DNA of 61,150 nt from Anaerolineales bacterium (GTDB lineage Bacteria > Chloroflexota > Anaerolineae > Anaerolineales > RBG-16-64-43), in assembly GCA_016932475.1 (NCBI GenBank), contig JAFGCU010000082.1:1-61150 (forward strand), read 5' to 3'. Positions 8,334 to 16,959 of the stretch are shown in pieces. Every line of letters starts with the position of its first letter. The first letter of the stretch is position 1. The position numbers were made by a program, and so were the translations under genes. The notes under the pieces are model-generated. The model worked only from the letters and a program-made list of their open reading frames with translations, was not told the origin of the DNA and ran no database searches.

Positions 8334-8800
8334 CGATCCGCACCTGCCTGCTCCTGCCAGTAGGAGAGCACCGCCGTAGCCACGTCGACCCGCGAAGCGA
8401 TCCCGACCAGGACCCCGTTGGAATCCGTCACGGGTATGTCGTGCAGATCGTCCTTGATCATCAGGGAGTAGGCGCGCAGCAATCCGCTGTCCTCTCCTAC
8501 GGTCGTCACCGGTTGCATCAGCGAGGTGACCGGCCGAGCCAGCAGTTCGGGTGCCGGCCGGGTGGTTTCCACCGCGCCGAAATCATGGACGAAATCCAGA
8601 TCCGCGATCAGGTTGACGAAGTCGGGCAATTCCAGGGCAAGCAGATCGCTCAAGCGCAGAATTCCGATCGGCTTCTGCCCGTTGTTCACCACCGGCAGTA
8701 CTCCGATATGATGGTCGACGAAAACCCGGGCCGCCTCGGCGACCGTCTCCTCGGCGGGAATGGAAAACACATTTCGTTTCATGCAATCACCGATCTTCAT
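8330..8800 (-). CDS. Tandem CBS-domain protein
   Basis: A GTG at 8824 gives a longer ORF, but the ATG at 8800 has a good GAGGAGAGG site about 10 bases upstream and starts at the usual CBS-pair beginning, MKIGDCMKRNVFSIP. The 156-residue product consists almost only of two CBS motifs. The first is about 7-60 (VLPVVNNGQKPIGILRLSDLL) and the second about 95-150 (DIPVTDSNGVLVGIASRVDVA). CBS pairs bind adenine nucleotides or SAM and gate transporters and enzymes. Its position between two cation-transporter genes, with a 4-base overlap to the downstream one, suggests it sets transport activity according to energy state. That role is inferred. Confidence 0.9.
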   Translation of the reverse strand: MKIGDCMKRNVFSIPAEETVAEAARVFVDHHIGVLPVVNNGQKPIGILRLSDLLALELPDFVNLIADLDFVHDFGAVETTRPAPELLARPVTSLMQPVTTVGEDSGLLRAYSLMIKDDLHDIPVTDSNGVLVGIASRVDVATAVLSYWQEQAGADR

Positions 8801-8889
8801 ATGCGGATTCTCCTCTCCTCGCACGAGGGCTCACGAGGAATATGTTCTCGCAGACTGTCCCATTCCATGGCGGGATTGCTGATCGAATC

Positions 8890-9870
8890 TCAACCGTGAG
8901 AATAAAGCAGCCAGAGGCTGGCAAGATACACCACGATCAGGGCAAGAGCGTCGATCTCAATGAACCAGATCTTTCTCTCCAGTTTCGCCAGGTTGCCGAT
9001 CAATCCCATCCCCGTCATCAGCAGGCCGACTACACCGATCAGCAGGAACGAAGGGTCGATCGCCGCCAGGAACCGTCCCTGGGTATAAAAAAGGTCGGTA
9101 AGGCCGATTGCGAACATATTGAACAGGTTGCTGCCGAACAGGTTTCCAATCGCCATGTCATTGGCCCCGATTTTTATCGCCGCCAGTGTGGTGACCAGTT
9201 CGGGCAGCGAGGTCACCAGCGCCACCAGGGTTGTGCCGATGAATGTCGTGCCCAGGCCGGTGATCACGGAAATCTCATCCGCGCTTTTCACCATGATGGG
9301 GGTGACCACCACCAGCGCGCCCGCCGCGATTAAGAATCCGATGATCCCCCGGCGCAGGCTGGCCGTGCCTTCCGGGATATCCGACGGCGAGGCCGGTTGT
9401 GAAACAGGCGGGGGATTTCCCTGGATCAGCCGCACGGCGACCACATACGCTGCGATGATCACCAGGCTGTCCACTCCCACCCAGCCGATTTTCAGATCCA
9501 GGTCGGCAAGCATGAAGAACACCACCAGCCCGATTAAAAACACCGCCAAGCTTCCCGATAGCGCATGCTTGAGGGCGGCGTTTCTCAGGATCCGCTGTTT
9601 TCGGTTGACCACATCGATGACGGCCAGCAGCAGCATGTTGACGGTATTGCTGCCCAGGAGGTTTCCGGCCGCCAGGTTCGGCGCCTGTTGGCTGAGGGAA
9701 CTGATGGACGTGAGCACTTCGGGGAGCGACGTGGCCCCCGCCAAAAGCAGCACGCCGATAAACATGCCTCCCAGATGGGTGCGCACGGCGATGATATCGC
9801 CGTATTTTGCGAGCTGCGTCGCGGCAAAGACAATCAGCGCGGCCGTGATGACAAAAATTACCCAGACCAT
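8890..9870 (-). CDS. CaCA-family cation exchanger (sodium/calcium exchanger-like)
   Basis: The 326-residue protein has about ten hydrophobic segments in two inverted halves. The alpha repeats are clear: GATSLPEVLTSISSL followed by AGNLLGSNTVNMLLL in the first half, and LVTSLPELVTTLAAIKIGAN followed by IGNLFGSNLFNMFAIG in the second. The conserved Glu of each TSLPE and the GS-N motif form the cation site. Family members exchange calcium for sodium or protons; the ion here is not determined. The start is preceded by GAGGA and lies 11 bases after the PII-like gene stop. An 89-base gap separates it from the CBS gene, which is on the same strand. Confidence 0.92.
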   Translation of the reverse strand: MVWVIFVITAALIVFAATQLAKYGDIIAVRTHLGGMFIGVLLLAGATSLPEVLTSISSLSQQAPNLAAGNLLGSNTVNMLLLAVIDVVNRKQRILRNAALKHALSGSLAVFLIGLVVFFMLADLDLKIGWVGVDSLVIIAAYVVAVRLIQGNPPPVSQPASPSDIPEGTASLRRGIIGFLIAAGALVVVTPIMVKSADEISVITGLGTTFIGTTLVALVTSLPELVTTLAAIKIGANDMAIGNLFGSNLFNMFAIGLTDLFYTQGRFLAAIDPSFLLIGVVGLLMTGMGLIGNLAKLERKIWFIEIDALALIVVYLASLWLLYSHG

Positions 9871-9881
9871 TTGCTATCCTC

Positions 9882-10223
9882 TCAGATGTTCTTGCGCGAC
9901 GGAACGCCTTTCGTGATGGTCAACGGCCAGGCGGAAAAAATCCCGGTGTTGGGTTGATCCAAATCGCCGACGATCCGTTCCACGCTTTCCAGGCAATCCC
10001 GGGCTTTCTGTTCATCTTCCACAACGGACCACAAGGTGAGGTTGCCCGTCTCCTCCAGCGATGAATCGCCGTACGCATACCGCATGGGAATGTGCTTAAG
10101 ATGGTGCCGGTGAAGCCCTGAACTCTCAATAACCGTCGCTCCGGATACACCGAGCGACGACCAGGATTCCAGAACCTTCTCCAAGTGAGAAGGATCATCC
10201 AAAATCAACATGATCATTAGCAT
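9882..10223 (-). CDS. Small PII-like signalling protein
   Basis: The 113-residue product starts at the ATG at 10223, with GGAGAAAGG upstream. The upstream extension in the same frame is Arg-rich and unlikely to be protein. It opens with a beta strand (MLILDDPSHLEKVLESWSSL), then GVSGATVIESSGL and, near the end, SVVEDEQKARDCLESVERIVGDL with NTGIFSAWPL. This beta-alpha-beta order and length match the GlnB-fold, PII-like family found beside ion and bicarbonate transporters. The T-loop region (about 37-60) lacks the PII uridylylation tyrosine context, so nitrogen control is unlikely. It leads the operon of CaCA, CBS and NhaD/ArsB-type genes and probably senses a nucleotide and controls one of them. 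Confidence 0.72.
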   Translation of the reverse strand: MLMIMLILDDPSHLEKVLESWSSLGVSGATVIESSGLHRHHLKHIPMRYAYGDSSLEETGNLTLWSVVEDEQKARDCLESVERIVGDLDQPNTGIFSAWPLTITKGVPSRKNI

Positions 10224-10448
10224 AAGGAGGCCTTTCTCCATTCTCCGCTTCAAGCGGAATGATCGTCCCGGTTTCTGCTCATGCCGTCGCCGGCTGAGGT
10301 TTTCCGCCCCACGTCCGAATTCCGGCGTCTTCCGTTCATGCGCATGGAGCGCCATTTTACCGCGGGCATGGCCGCCCGGTAACGGCGCGCGATTCTTTGC
10401 CTTGCGGAAAATGCCGGGCACCCCGGCGGGAAGGACCGGGCGCGCATC

Positions 10449-12254
10449 CTAGGATTTGACGGATTGCGATTTTTGATAAGACGGAATCTCCAGCATCGGC
10501 GGCCGTTCCGCCTCGATGATCTCCTCCACGTCCAAGGAATAAGTGCCCGATGTCTCCCGCACGAGTTTCATGGACTTGTTCACATCCTCCACCATCCGCA
10601 GTCCGTACCGCTTTTCCAGCCTGCGCAGGAACGCCTGCAGGATGATGAACGACATTTTGCTGAGCGCCTCCAGGGGCTGATTATGGTGCACGCGTTCGAG
10701 CAGGTCCACCTGGGCGATGGCCGAAAGCCCGTGGCGTTCGTACGCGTCGATCAGCAATCCGGTCTCCACGCCGTAACTGGAGAAGAACGGGACCGATTCC
10801 AGAAATGAGCGCCGCGCGCCGTATTCCCCCGATAGCGGCTGAATAATCCCCGACAGCTCCGGGTAGAAGAGATTGATCAGCGGGCGCGCGACCAGTTCGG
10901 TCACCCTCCCGCCGCCGCCCGCCTGGGTTTTCACGCCGACCTTCAGCGGCCGCCGGTAATAGCCTTTTACGAATTGCACGAGCGGATTCTGGATCAGCGG
11001 ACCCAGGATGCCGTACACGAACCGCGGATGGATGTTGACGATGTCGGTGTCGATCCACACCAGGATGTCGCCGTGCGTCACCAGCAGGCTTTTCCAGAGC
11101 GCCTCGCCCTTCCCTTCGCGGGGCGGAAGCTCGGGAAGGAGTTCCTGATGGATATACACGGGAATCCCTTCCGCCTGGGCGATCTCGCGGGTCCGGTCGC
11201 GGGAGTTCGAATCGATCAGGACGATTTCATCCAGCAGGGGGAAATCCTGCATCAGGGTTTTCTTCACCTTGCGAATCACCCGCCCGACGGTTTCCGCTTC
11301 GTTCAGGGCGGGGAGGGCCAGGCTGATGGTCAGCCCGAGTCGCTTCTTTTGGGCGACCAGCCCCTCCAGATCGGAAAACTCATCCGCATGGTACGTGTTC
11401 TCGGCGAACCATTTATCGACCAGGATCGAGATCGCCTGCGCTCCGGCGGCTTCATCTTGAATCCCCAGTGTGACCGGCCGGCGGTTCTTAACGGCCAAGA
11501 CCGCTGTGTCGGCCTCCTGCAGGACCCGGTCGGCGACCGGCCCCAGCGAGACCCTGCTGCGCATGGGCTGCACCGTGGTTCCCATGATGATCAGGTTGCA
11601 CCGGCCGCTCTCGCGGACGATCGATTGCGCCGGATCGTCGGTGACCTGCGACCGGTTCTCCACCTCGGGAAGCTGAGCGAGCACCCGTCCCAGCCCGTGG
11701 AAGGGGGCATCCGATTGCGGGTTGTTTTTCCCGGCCTCGCTCAGATGCAGCGTGGTGATCTGCCGGTCTTTCATGCTGAGCCCCGTGCGCAAGGCCAGCT
11801 CCGCATGCGGGCCTCCTCTCAGCGGTATCAGGATCCGCAGCGGACCCTGCGGGAACGGGCCGCGCGCCAGGCCGACGTTGCATGGCGGGTGCAGCAGCAC
11901 ATCCTCCGAAGGAACTCCCAGGGCGCCGAAATGCTCGTTCCATTCCAGGAGCAGGAGATCCGGTTCGTTCTTCGCAATCCTTTCCAATAACTCGTGCCAG
12001 GGATTATGCGAAACATGCACCGGGGTACGGGTGCGGACCTTCTTTCCATCGGCTAGCGAGAGCATCCGATGCCGGACTTTGCGGGCCATGGCCGCGCCGA
12101 CGCTCAAGGATTTTCCGCGCGGCACCCGGACCAATCCGATCAGGATGATGTTCGCACCCAGCGCGCGGGCCGCCGCCATTACGGATTCTCCGCGGCAGCC
12201 GTATACCACCGGCACCATAACGGTTTTAAAGGAGGAAAATTTCTGGCTTTTCAT
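10449..12254 (-). CDS. gpgS: USP-domain / glucosyl-3-phosphoglycerate synthase fusion
   Basis: The 601-residue protein has two parts. Residues about 10-256 look like two universal-stress-protein-like domains; the second keeps the end motif LIIMGTTVQPMRSRVSLGPVADRVL. Residues about 278-601 match GT81 glucosyl-3-phosphoglycerate synthase: LALPALNEAETVGRVI, LDEIVLIDSNSRDRT, metal motif DTD (402-404) in ILVWIDTDIV, and GEYGARRSFLESVPFF with YGVETGLLID. The enzyme joins glucose from an NDP-glucose to 3-phosphoglycerate, the first step to glucosylglycerate. Characterised GpgS proteins have about 320-400 residues, so the stress-protein half is an addition and may regulate it. It is the last gene of the operon and overlaps the upstream GT4 gene by 4 bases. 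No matching phosphatase lies nearby. Confidence 0.88.
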   Translation of the reverse strand: MKSQKFSSFKTVMVPVVYGCRGESVMAAARALGANIILIGLVRVPRGKSLSVGAAMARKVRHRMLSLADGKKVRTRTPVHVSHNPWHELLERIAKNEPDLLLLEWNEHFGALGVPSEDVLLHPPCNVGLARGPFPQGPLRILIPLRGGPHAELALRTGLSMKDRQITTLHLSEAGKNNPQSDAPFHGLGRVLAQLPEVENRSQVTDDPAQSIVRESGRCNLIIMGTTVQPMRSRVSLGPVADRVLQEADTAVLAVKNRRPVTLGIQDEAAGAQAISILVDKWFAENTYHADEFSDLEGLVAQKKRLGLTISLALPALNEAETVGRVIRKVKKTLMQDFPLLDEIVLIDSNSRDRTREIAQAEGIPVYIHQELLPELPPREGKGEALWKSLLVTHGDILVWIDTDIVNIHPRFVYGILGPLIQNPLVQFVKGYYRRPLKVGVKTQAGGGGRVTELVARPLINLFYPELSGIIQPLSGEYGARRSFLESVPFFSSYGVETGLLIDAYERHGLSAIAQVDLLERVHHNQPLEALSKMSFIILQAFLRRLEKRYGLRMVEDVNKSMKLVRETSGTYSLDVEEIIEAERPPMLEIPSYQKSQSVKS

Positions 12255-13513
12255 GATTTCCTTCCCGATCCGGCGCCGGCGCCCGCGGCTTCCTCCAGCA
12301 AAGGGTCAATCCGTTCGCGGAAAATCCGATCCCAGTCGTATGCGAGTCGGATCTTGACAGCCTGGCGGAACACCGGATCATTTTTAAACCAGGCGGATAT
12401 TTCTTCCGCAACCCTGGCGGGATCCTCATCCGGGGAGAAATACGTGACGGAATCCCCGCCCAATTCGCGCAGCGCGGGGAGATCCGTGCAGAAGACCGGA
12501 CGGTGCGCCAATCCCGCTTCGATCAGGGGGATGCCGAATCCCTCCTCGCGGCTTGGGAGAAAGAGCGCGTCCGCCAACCGGTAGAAATCGGCGATGACCG
12601 AATCCGGCAGCGGGTCCACTTCCAGTTCCGCCAGGAAGCGCACCGTCGATTCCAAACCCAGTTCGGAACGCAGTTCCCGCAATTCTCCAAAGTACTTCCA
12701 ATTGTCCGGATTGTGCGCGCCCAGCGGACCGGTCACCAGGAGGACGGCGGAAGGAAAATCCCGCCGCAGATGCGCCAGGACGCGCAGTGCATATCCCAGG
12801 TTTTTCCGGGGGGTGATCCTCACCGGCAGCAGCAGAAGCGGGGCGGCCTGCAGCAGGTCCATCTCCTGCATCAGCCGGATCGTCTGCGGGTCGAGTTTAT
12901 GGAATTGCGCCGTGGAAATTCCGTTTGGAACGGCGTGGATGGCTTCCGGCGGTATGCCGGTCAGCTTGGAAAATTCCCGGCGGCGCAACTCGGAGATCAC
13001 CACATGAATGGCGCCTGTCCAGGCATCCCGCAGCAGATCCCACGGGCGGCCGGCGTGAAGTTCCGGCTGGTAGCGGGGCGTGGTCCAAGCCAGGTCATGA
13101 TGCCACAGGATCAGGCGGGGGAAACCCTGCTCCCGGTACACGCGGTGGAGGGCTTCGGTCAGCGCCAGGTTTTTATTCAGGGAGCACACGTTGTGGGCGA
13201 TCAGGATCTCCGCCCCTTTGGCGGCCGCGCGAAGGGAATCGGCAAGCGCATTTACCACCGGCAGGTATCCCGGCGGGATGCGGCCGGAGTCCAACTCCTG
13301 TTTAATGGCGAGAATATCCGGATGCATGGAATCCGCCAAGGCGATCCGGTCAAACGGTATGGCGGCGGAAGGCTGCTCCCCGCGCGCGGCGAGGATGCGG
13401 ACGGAATGCCCGGCGGCCGACATCAGGCGCGCGTGATGCCCCAGGACGCTCTCCACTCCGCCGATGATGGGCGGGGCCGAATAATGCATCAGAAGGATTT
13501 TCATTCGTGTCAT
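12251..13513 (-). CDS. GT4-family glycosyltransferase
   Basis: The 420-residue soluble GT-B enzyme begins ILLMHYSAPPIIGGVESVLG, the GT4 N-terminal nucleotide-fold motif with a GG loop. Its C-terminal half has PVRITPRKNLGYALRVL and the GT4 E-x7-E region, SREEGFGIPLIEAGLA, which binds the sugar nucleotide. Two ATGs are possible (13513 and 13504). The first lies 4 bases past the preceding stop and neither has a strong Shine-Dalgarno site. It sits between a GT4 gene and gpgS in a tight operon with 4-base overlaps, so it probably takes part in making a glucosylglycerate-derived solute or glycan. Donor and acceptor are unknown. Confidence 0.87.
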   Translation of the reverse strand: MTRMKILLMHYSAPPIIGGVESVLGHHARLMSAAGHSVRILAARGEQPSAAIPFDRIALADSMHPDILAIKQELDSGRIPPGYLPVVNALADSLRAAAKGAEILIAHNVCSLNKNLALTEALHRVYREQGFPRLILWHHDLAWTTPRYQPELHAGRPWDLLRDAWTGAIHVVISELRRREFSKLTGIPPEAIHAVPNGISTAQFHKLDPQTIRLMQEMDLLQAAPLLLLPVRITPRKNLGYALRVLAHLRRDFPSAVLLVTGPLGAHNPDNWKYFGELRELRSELGLESTVRFLAELEVDPLPDSVIADFYRLADALFLPSREEGFGIPLIEAGLAHRPVFCTDLPALRELGGDSVTYFSPDEDPARVAEEISAWFKNDPVFRQAVKIRLAYDWDRIFRERIDPLLEEAAGAGAGSGRKS

Positions 13514-13517
13514 GGGT

Positions 13518-14873
13518 CTACACCGCTTCGCCCAGACAGTCCGAAAGCAGCAGCCGCAGGCGCCGCCTCAGGACGGAATAGGAAAAATACCGCCTCGCCA
13601 GCAGGTAGTTCTTGTCGGCCCAGCTTTCGGTTTCCTCCGGATGGAGAAGGCTATGGCGCACGTTCTCCAGGATGGTTTCGTCGATGAAGCCGTTGAATTC
13701 GATGACCGAAAATCCCTTCGGTTTGATATCCACTTCGTAGATCGAATAATTGTTCACCACAATCGGACGCCGGTAATACACGGCCTCCAGGAATGCGTTC
13801 CCGAACCCCTCGCTGCTGGAAGGATACGTGACCAAGTCCGCCTGAGGATAGATATCCGCCAGAGTGAAGATATTCCTGCCGTCGGCGGAAAGGCCGCGCT
13901 TTTCCTGGATGATGCTTGCTTCAAAACCCACCTGGACATCGAGCAGTTTGGCGAATTCGCGGACCCGGTGCTCGTATTCCGTGCCTTCATCGCCCGAGGC
14001 ATGGGTGATGACCAGCTTGGCGGGGATTCCCACCCGGCGGGTCAACTCGATCGCATGCTCGATGCCTTTGCGTGGAATGATGCGGGTCGGCTGGAGGAAC
14101 AGCTTCTCGCCGTCGGCGACGCCCAGATTGGTGCGCACGTTCATGGCGTAGGCGTCCGGAGCTTTGGGAGGCTGTTCGAAATCCATGACATTCGGGATCA
14201 CCAGCGCCGAGATCCCGGTCCGCGAAGCCAGCTGGCTGGCCGCGACGGAATTGATCACCACATGCCGGATGGATGGCAGATTCGGAGGGAATGCGGCGGC
14301 GATGTAATCCCGCACGCAGTTCACCATGAAGCGCTGCCGCTCCCAATAAAAATCGTGATGGTGGGCGATGGTCGGGAAGCCAGTCTCCGCGATGAACTCG
14401 GTCAGCGCCAGACCCAATGGCAGGTTCAAGGGGATGGTGAGGGCGTTTTCCACGATGAGGACGTTCAGCGCGAAATCCCGGGCGAAGGCGTAGAGGCGTT
14501 CTTTGAACATCTCCTTCAAGCCCTGGATTTGAAGCGTCATTTGCGGAGGCCGGACGTAAATGGAGAAGTAATCCTTGTAAAGGGATGCGATTTCCGGATG
14601 CGCCGCGCGAGCCTGGGCGGTGGCGGACCAATCTCCGGCGTATGCCGTCCGGTTCATCAAGTCGATCACCGGATGGCGGTAGAAAGCCTCCGGAACGACG
14701 CGGCTGCGCTCCGCGGGCCGGTCCGATAATCCGGAAAAATAGTAGCAGGTGTGGCCCAATTGCTCCAGTATTTGAGCCCATTTGGACGTTTCGAGTGAAA
14801 CGCCGTCGGTCCCCGCGAACCGGGTGGAGATGAAACCGATATGCGAGGGCAGGGAGAAGGGATGCGTACTCAT
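13518..14873 (-). CDS. GT4-family glycosyltransferase, mannosylglucosyl-3-phosphoglycerate synthase-like
   Basis: The 451-residue GT-B enzyme opens IGFISTRFAGTDGVSLETSKWA, where the GTDGVSLE loop is distinctive. The C-terminal half carries PTRIIPRKGIEHAIELTRRV and the GT4 site SSSEGFGNAFLEAVYY. An HHHDFYWERQRF segment follows the first half. This N-terminal pattern and its neighbour gpgS recall MggA, which adds mannose to glucosyl-3-phosphoglycerate in Petrotoga. That match is from memory, so the specific activity is a hypothesis. It overlaps the GH13 gene by 4 bases and is followed 4 bases later by the other GT4. Confidence 0.8.
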   Translation of the reverse strand: MSTHPFSLPSHIGFISTRFAGTDGVSLETSKWAQILEQLGHTCYYFSGLSDRPAERSRVVPEAFYRHPVIDLMNRTAYAGDWSATAQARAAHPEIASLYKDYFSIYVRPPQMTLQIQGLKEMFKERLYAFARDFALNVLIVENALTIPLNLPLGLALTEFIAETGFPTIAHHHDFYWERQRFMVNCVRDYIAAAFPPNLPSIRHVVINSVAASQLASRTGISALVIPNVMDFEQPPKAPDAYAMNVRTNLGVADGEKLFLQPTRIIPRKGIEHAIELTRRVGIPAKLVITHASGDEGTEYEHRVREFAKLLDVQVGFEASIIQEKRGLSADGRNIFTLADIYPQADLVTYPSSSEGFGNAFLEAVYYRRPIVVNNYSIYEVDIKPKGFSVIEFNGFIDETILENVRHSLLHPEETESWADKNYLLARRYFSYSVLRRRLRLLLSDCLGEAV

Positions 14874-16663
14874 GGCGTGTCGGCCCTTTCCATTTCAGGT
14901 TGTGGCGCGTCTTCCCGCAGCGTGAGCCAGCAGGTCTGATACGGGTCCAGATGAATCCGCCCCGGGGATGCGAGTGGAAAACGGCCGCCGCCGGCCAGAT
15001 CGATCAATCCTGTTTGGGCCGCATGCGGGCCGAAGACCGATTTCAGATCCAGGTCGGGCGTCTGACGGGTTCCGGAAACCTCCTGCAGGCAGAGCGCGTG
15101 CCGGCCGGTCTGGGGATCCGTTCGCCGCACGGCGAACACGGCCCCGCCGCAGGAGAGAATTTTTTGAGGAGCGTACGGATCGAAAGCGGGAGTGCGCGAC
15201 CGGGCGCGGATCAATCGGGTCAATCCCGCAAAAACCCTGTTGCGGATGCCGCATGGATCCGCCAGTTCGCGTTCGAGTGCCGCGCGGTCCAATTTTTCTC
15301 GGTTTACGGCCCGGTTCCGTCCGGTTATTTTAACTCCCTCCGGCCATCCCCGGGATCCAAACAGGCTGTGAAAGTATATTGCCGGAATCCCCGCCAGACT
15401 CAGCAGGAGGGCATGGGCGCCAAGGAAACGGCGAATTTGGGTATCGAGCGGTTCGTCCGCGAAGGGATTGGAAAGCGCGTCGAAATAGTTGACGTTCAAT
15501 TCGTAAGGTTCCGCCGCGCCGCCCGGTATCCGCTTGAGGGAGACGTATCCGCCGCGTTCCTGGGCCGCGTGTATCAGCAGGCGAAAGTCTTTTTCGGTCA
15601 GGATTTCCCTCGCAGCGTTGAGTCCGATGCCGTCGTGCGAAGCAAGGAAATTCAGGAAAGCCGTGTTCCGGCCGGGCGGAGCAAGTTCATCCACCCAGCG
15701 CGAGAGGATCCGGGCGTCTCCGGTCAGAAAAGCGTGCCACACCAGCGGGGGAAGCGCGAAATTGTAGATCAGGTGCGCTTCGTTGCCGCCGTCACCGGCG
15801 TAGGAAATATTATCCGCATGCGCCACGTTGGTTTCGGTCGCCAGAAGCACGCCCGGCGCAGCTTGCTCCAGCACGGCGCGCAGCAGCTGGATGACCCGAT
15901 GGGTTTGTGGAAGGTTTATGCAGGTCGTTCCGGCTTCCTTCCAAAGGAAGGCGGCGGCATCCAACCGGAGGATGGATGCGCCCCGATCCGCATAGTACAA
16001 CAGCAGGTCCGCCATCTCCAGCAGAACGCGCGGATTGCGATAATTTAAATCCGCCTGATCGTTGCTGAAAGTCGTCCATACCGACTTTTGCACGGGCGGC
16101 GTGCCCAGCCGGTGCAGGAGCGGGGATGTGCGCGGACGAACCACGTTCTCCAGTCCCGAAGAATCCGCGCGTTCGATGAAAAAACCGCGGTATGGTTCTT
16201 CGTCGAGAAGAAAGGCTTTGAACCAGTCGCTTTGAACGGAAGCGTGATTGAGCACCGCGTCCGTCATCAAGCCGAATTTTTCAGCCAGTCGGGAGATATC
16301 CTCCCAGGTCCCAAGCGCCGGATCCACCCGGCGGTAATCCGTAACCGAGAATCCATCATCGGAGGTGGAGGGATAAAAAGGGAGAATGTGCAGGTATCTT
16401 ATGAGGCCCTGTAGATGGCGTGCGGAAAAGGCCTCGAGGACGGAAAGCGGAGGGACCTCTTCCGCGCGCAGCTGGTCCGGGTAGGTGATCAGAATTACAT
16501 CCCCGCCGGAGAGTTTCCCCGGCCGTCCGTTTCGGACCGTTCGGGTATGCGAATGGCGCTCCATCAACGCGATGAATTCGGACGCAATCCGGAGACTCTC
16601 CGGTGCGCCGTAGAGATCCCGCAGGAGTATTTCCAAGCGTTCCGTGATCTGGGTATTCGGCAA
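14870..16663 (-). CDS. GH13_18 phosphorylase (sucrose/glucosylglycerate phosphorylase-like)
   Basis: The start is chosen at a TTG at 16663, preceded by GAGGTGG, because the family N-terminus (ITERLEILLRDLYG) follows directly. A longer ORF upstream is intergenic, and the first internal ATG would delete this region. The 597-residue protein has GH13 motifs: HILPFYPSTSDDGFSVTDY, nucleophile D235 (ILRLDAAAFLWKE), acid/base E277 (LLATETNVAH) and D344 (LASHDGIG). QADLNYRNP and KEAGTT are typical of sucrose phosphorylases. The subfamily also contains glucosylglycerate phosphorylase, which releases glucose-1-phosphate and glycerate. Sharing an operon with gpgS makes that the favoured activity, giving a path to recycle the solute. 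Confidence 0.85.
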   Translation of the reverse strand: MPNTQITERLEILLRDLYGAPESLRIASEFIALMERHSHTRTVRNGRPGKLSGGDVILITYPDQLRAEEVPPLSVLEAFSARHLQGLIRYLHILPFYPSTSDDGFSVTDYRRVDPALGTWEDISRLAEKFGLMTDAVLNHASVQSDWFKAFLLDEEPYRGFFIERADSSGLENVVRPRTSPLLHRLGTPPVQKSVWTTFSNDQADLNYRNPRVLLEMADLLLYYADRGASILRLDAAAFLWKEAGTTCINLPQTHRVIQLLRAVLEQAAPGVLLATETNVAHADNISYAGDGGNEAHLIYNFALPPLVWHAFLTGDARILSRWVDELAPPGRNTAFLNFLASHDGIGLNAAREILTEKDFRLLIHAAQERGGYVSLKRIPGGAAEPYELNVNYFDALSNPFADEPLDTQIRRFLGAHALLLSLAGIPAIYFHSLFGSRGWPEGVKITGRNRAVNREKLDRAALERELADPCGIRNRVFAGLTRLIRARSRTPAFDPYAPQKILSCGGAVFAVRRTDPQTGRHALCLQEVSGTRQTPDLDLKSVFGPHAAQTGLIDLAGGGRFPLASPGRIHLDPYQTCWLTLREDAPQPEMERADTP

Positions 16664-16959
16664 GAGCCACCTCTTCCGGTTAATCCAGGCTCGACGGTCG
16701 GGCGGACGGCTGAAAAAAGGCGGCCTCCAATGAGCGACCGCCTCCACCGTGATGCAAAACTTGGTTTTTTTACCGCACGCCGAATATATCAAAAACCATC
16801 CCAAAAGGCCAGCATCGCCGCGATGCCTCATGGAGATAACGGCCGGTTGTCGCGAATGGATATAATCGTTCCTTGGAATTCGGCCGCTCCACCGCCGTAC
16901 GGAAGATCGCGCGGCCGACAAGCAGTGAATCCGAGAGGAAAGGAATACCGCGCGCGGAC
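16664..16959. promoter_or_regulatory. Divergent promoter region, GH13 operon and DUF998 gene
   Basis: This 296-base gap lies between two divergent starts. A perfect TATAAT at 16861-16866 on the plus strand could be the -10 for the DUF998 gene, with no convincing -35. I see no clear operator palindrome and no -10 for the osmolyte operon that I would trust. Confidence 0.4.

Noticed and set aside
8801-8824. GTG start for the CBS protein
   Set aside because: The ATG at 8800 has a better ribosome binding site and fits the CBS-pair start.
10974-11990. 338-residue ORF on the plus strand
   Set aside because: It lies opposite gpgS, whose motifs are unambiguous.
13512-14729. 405-residue ORF on the plus strand
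   Set aside because: It lies opposite the GT4 gene and has no recognisable domain.
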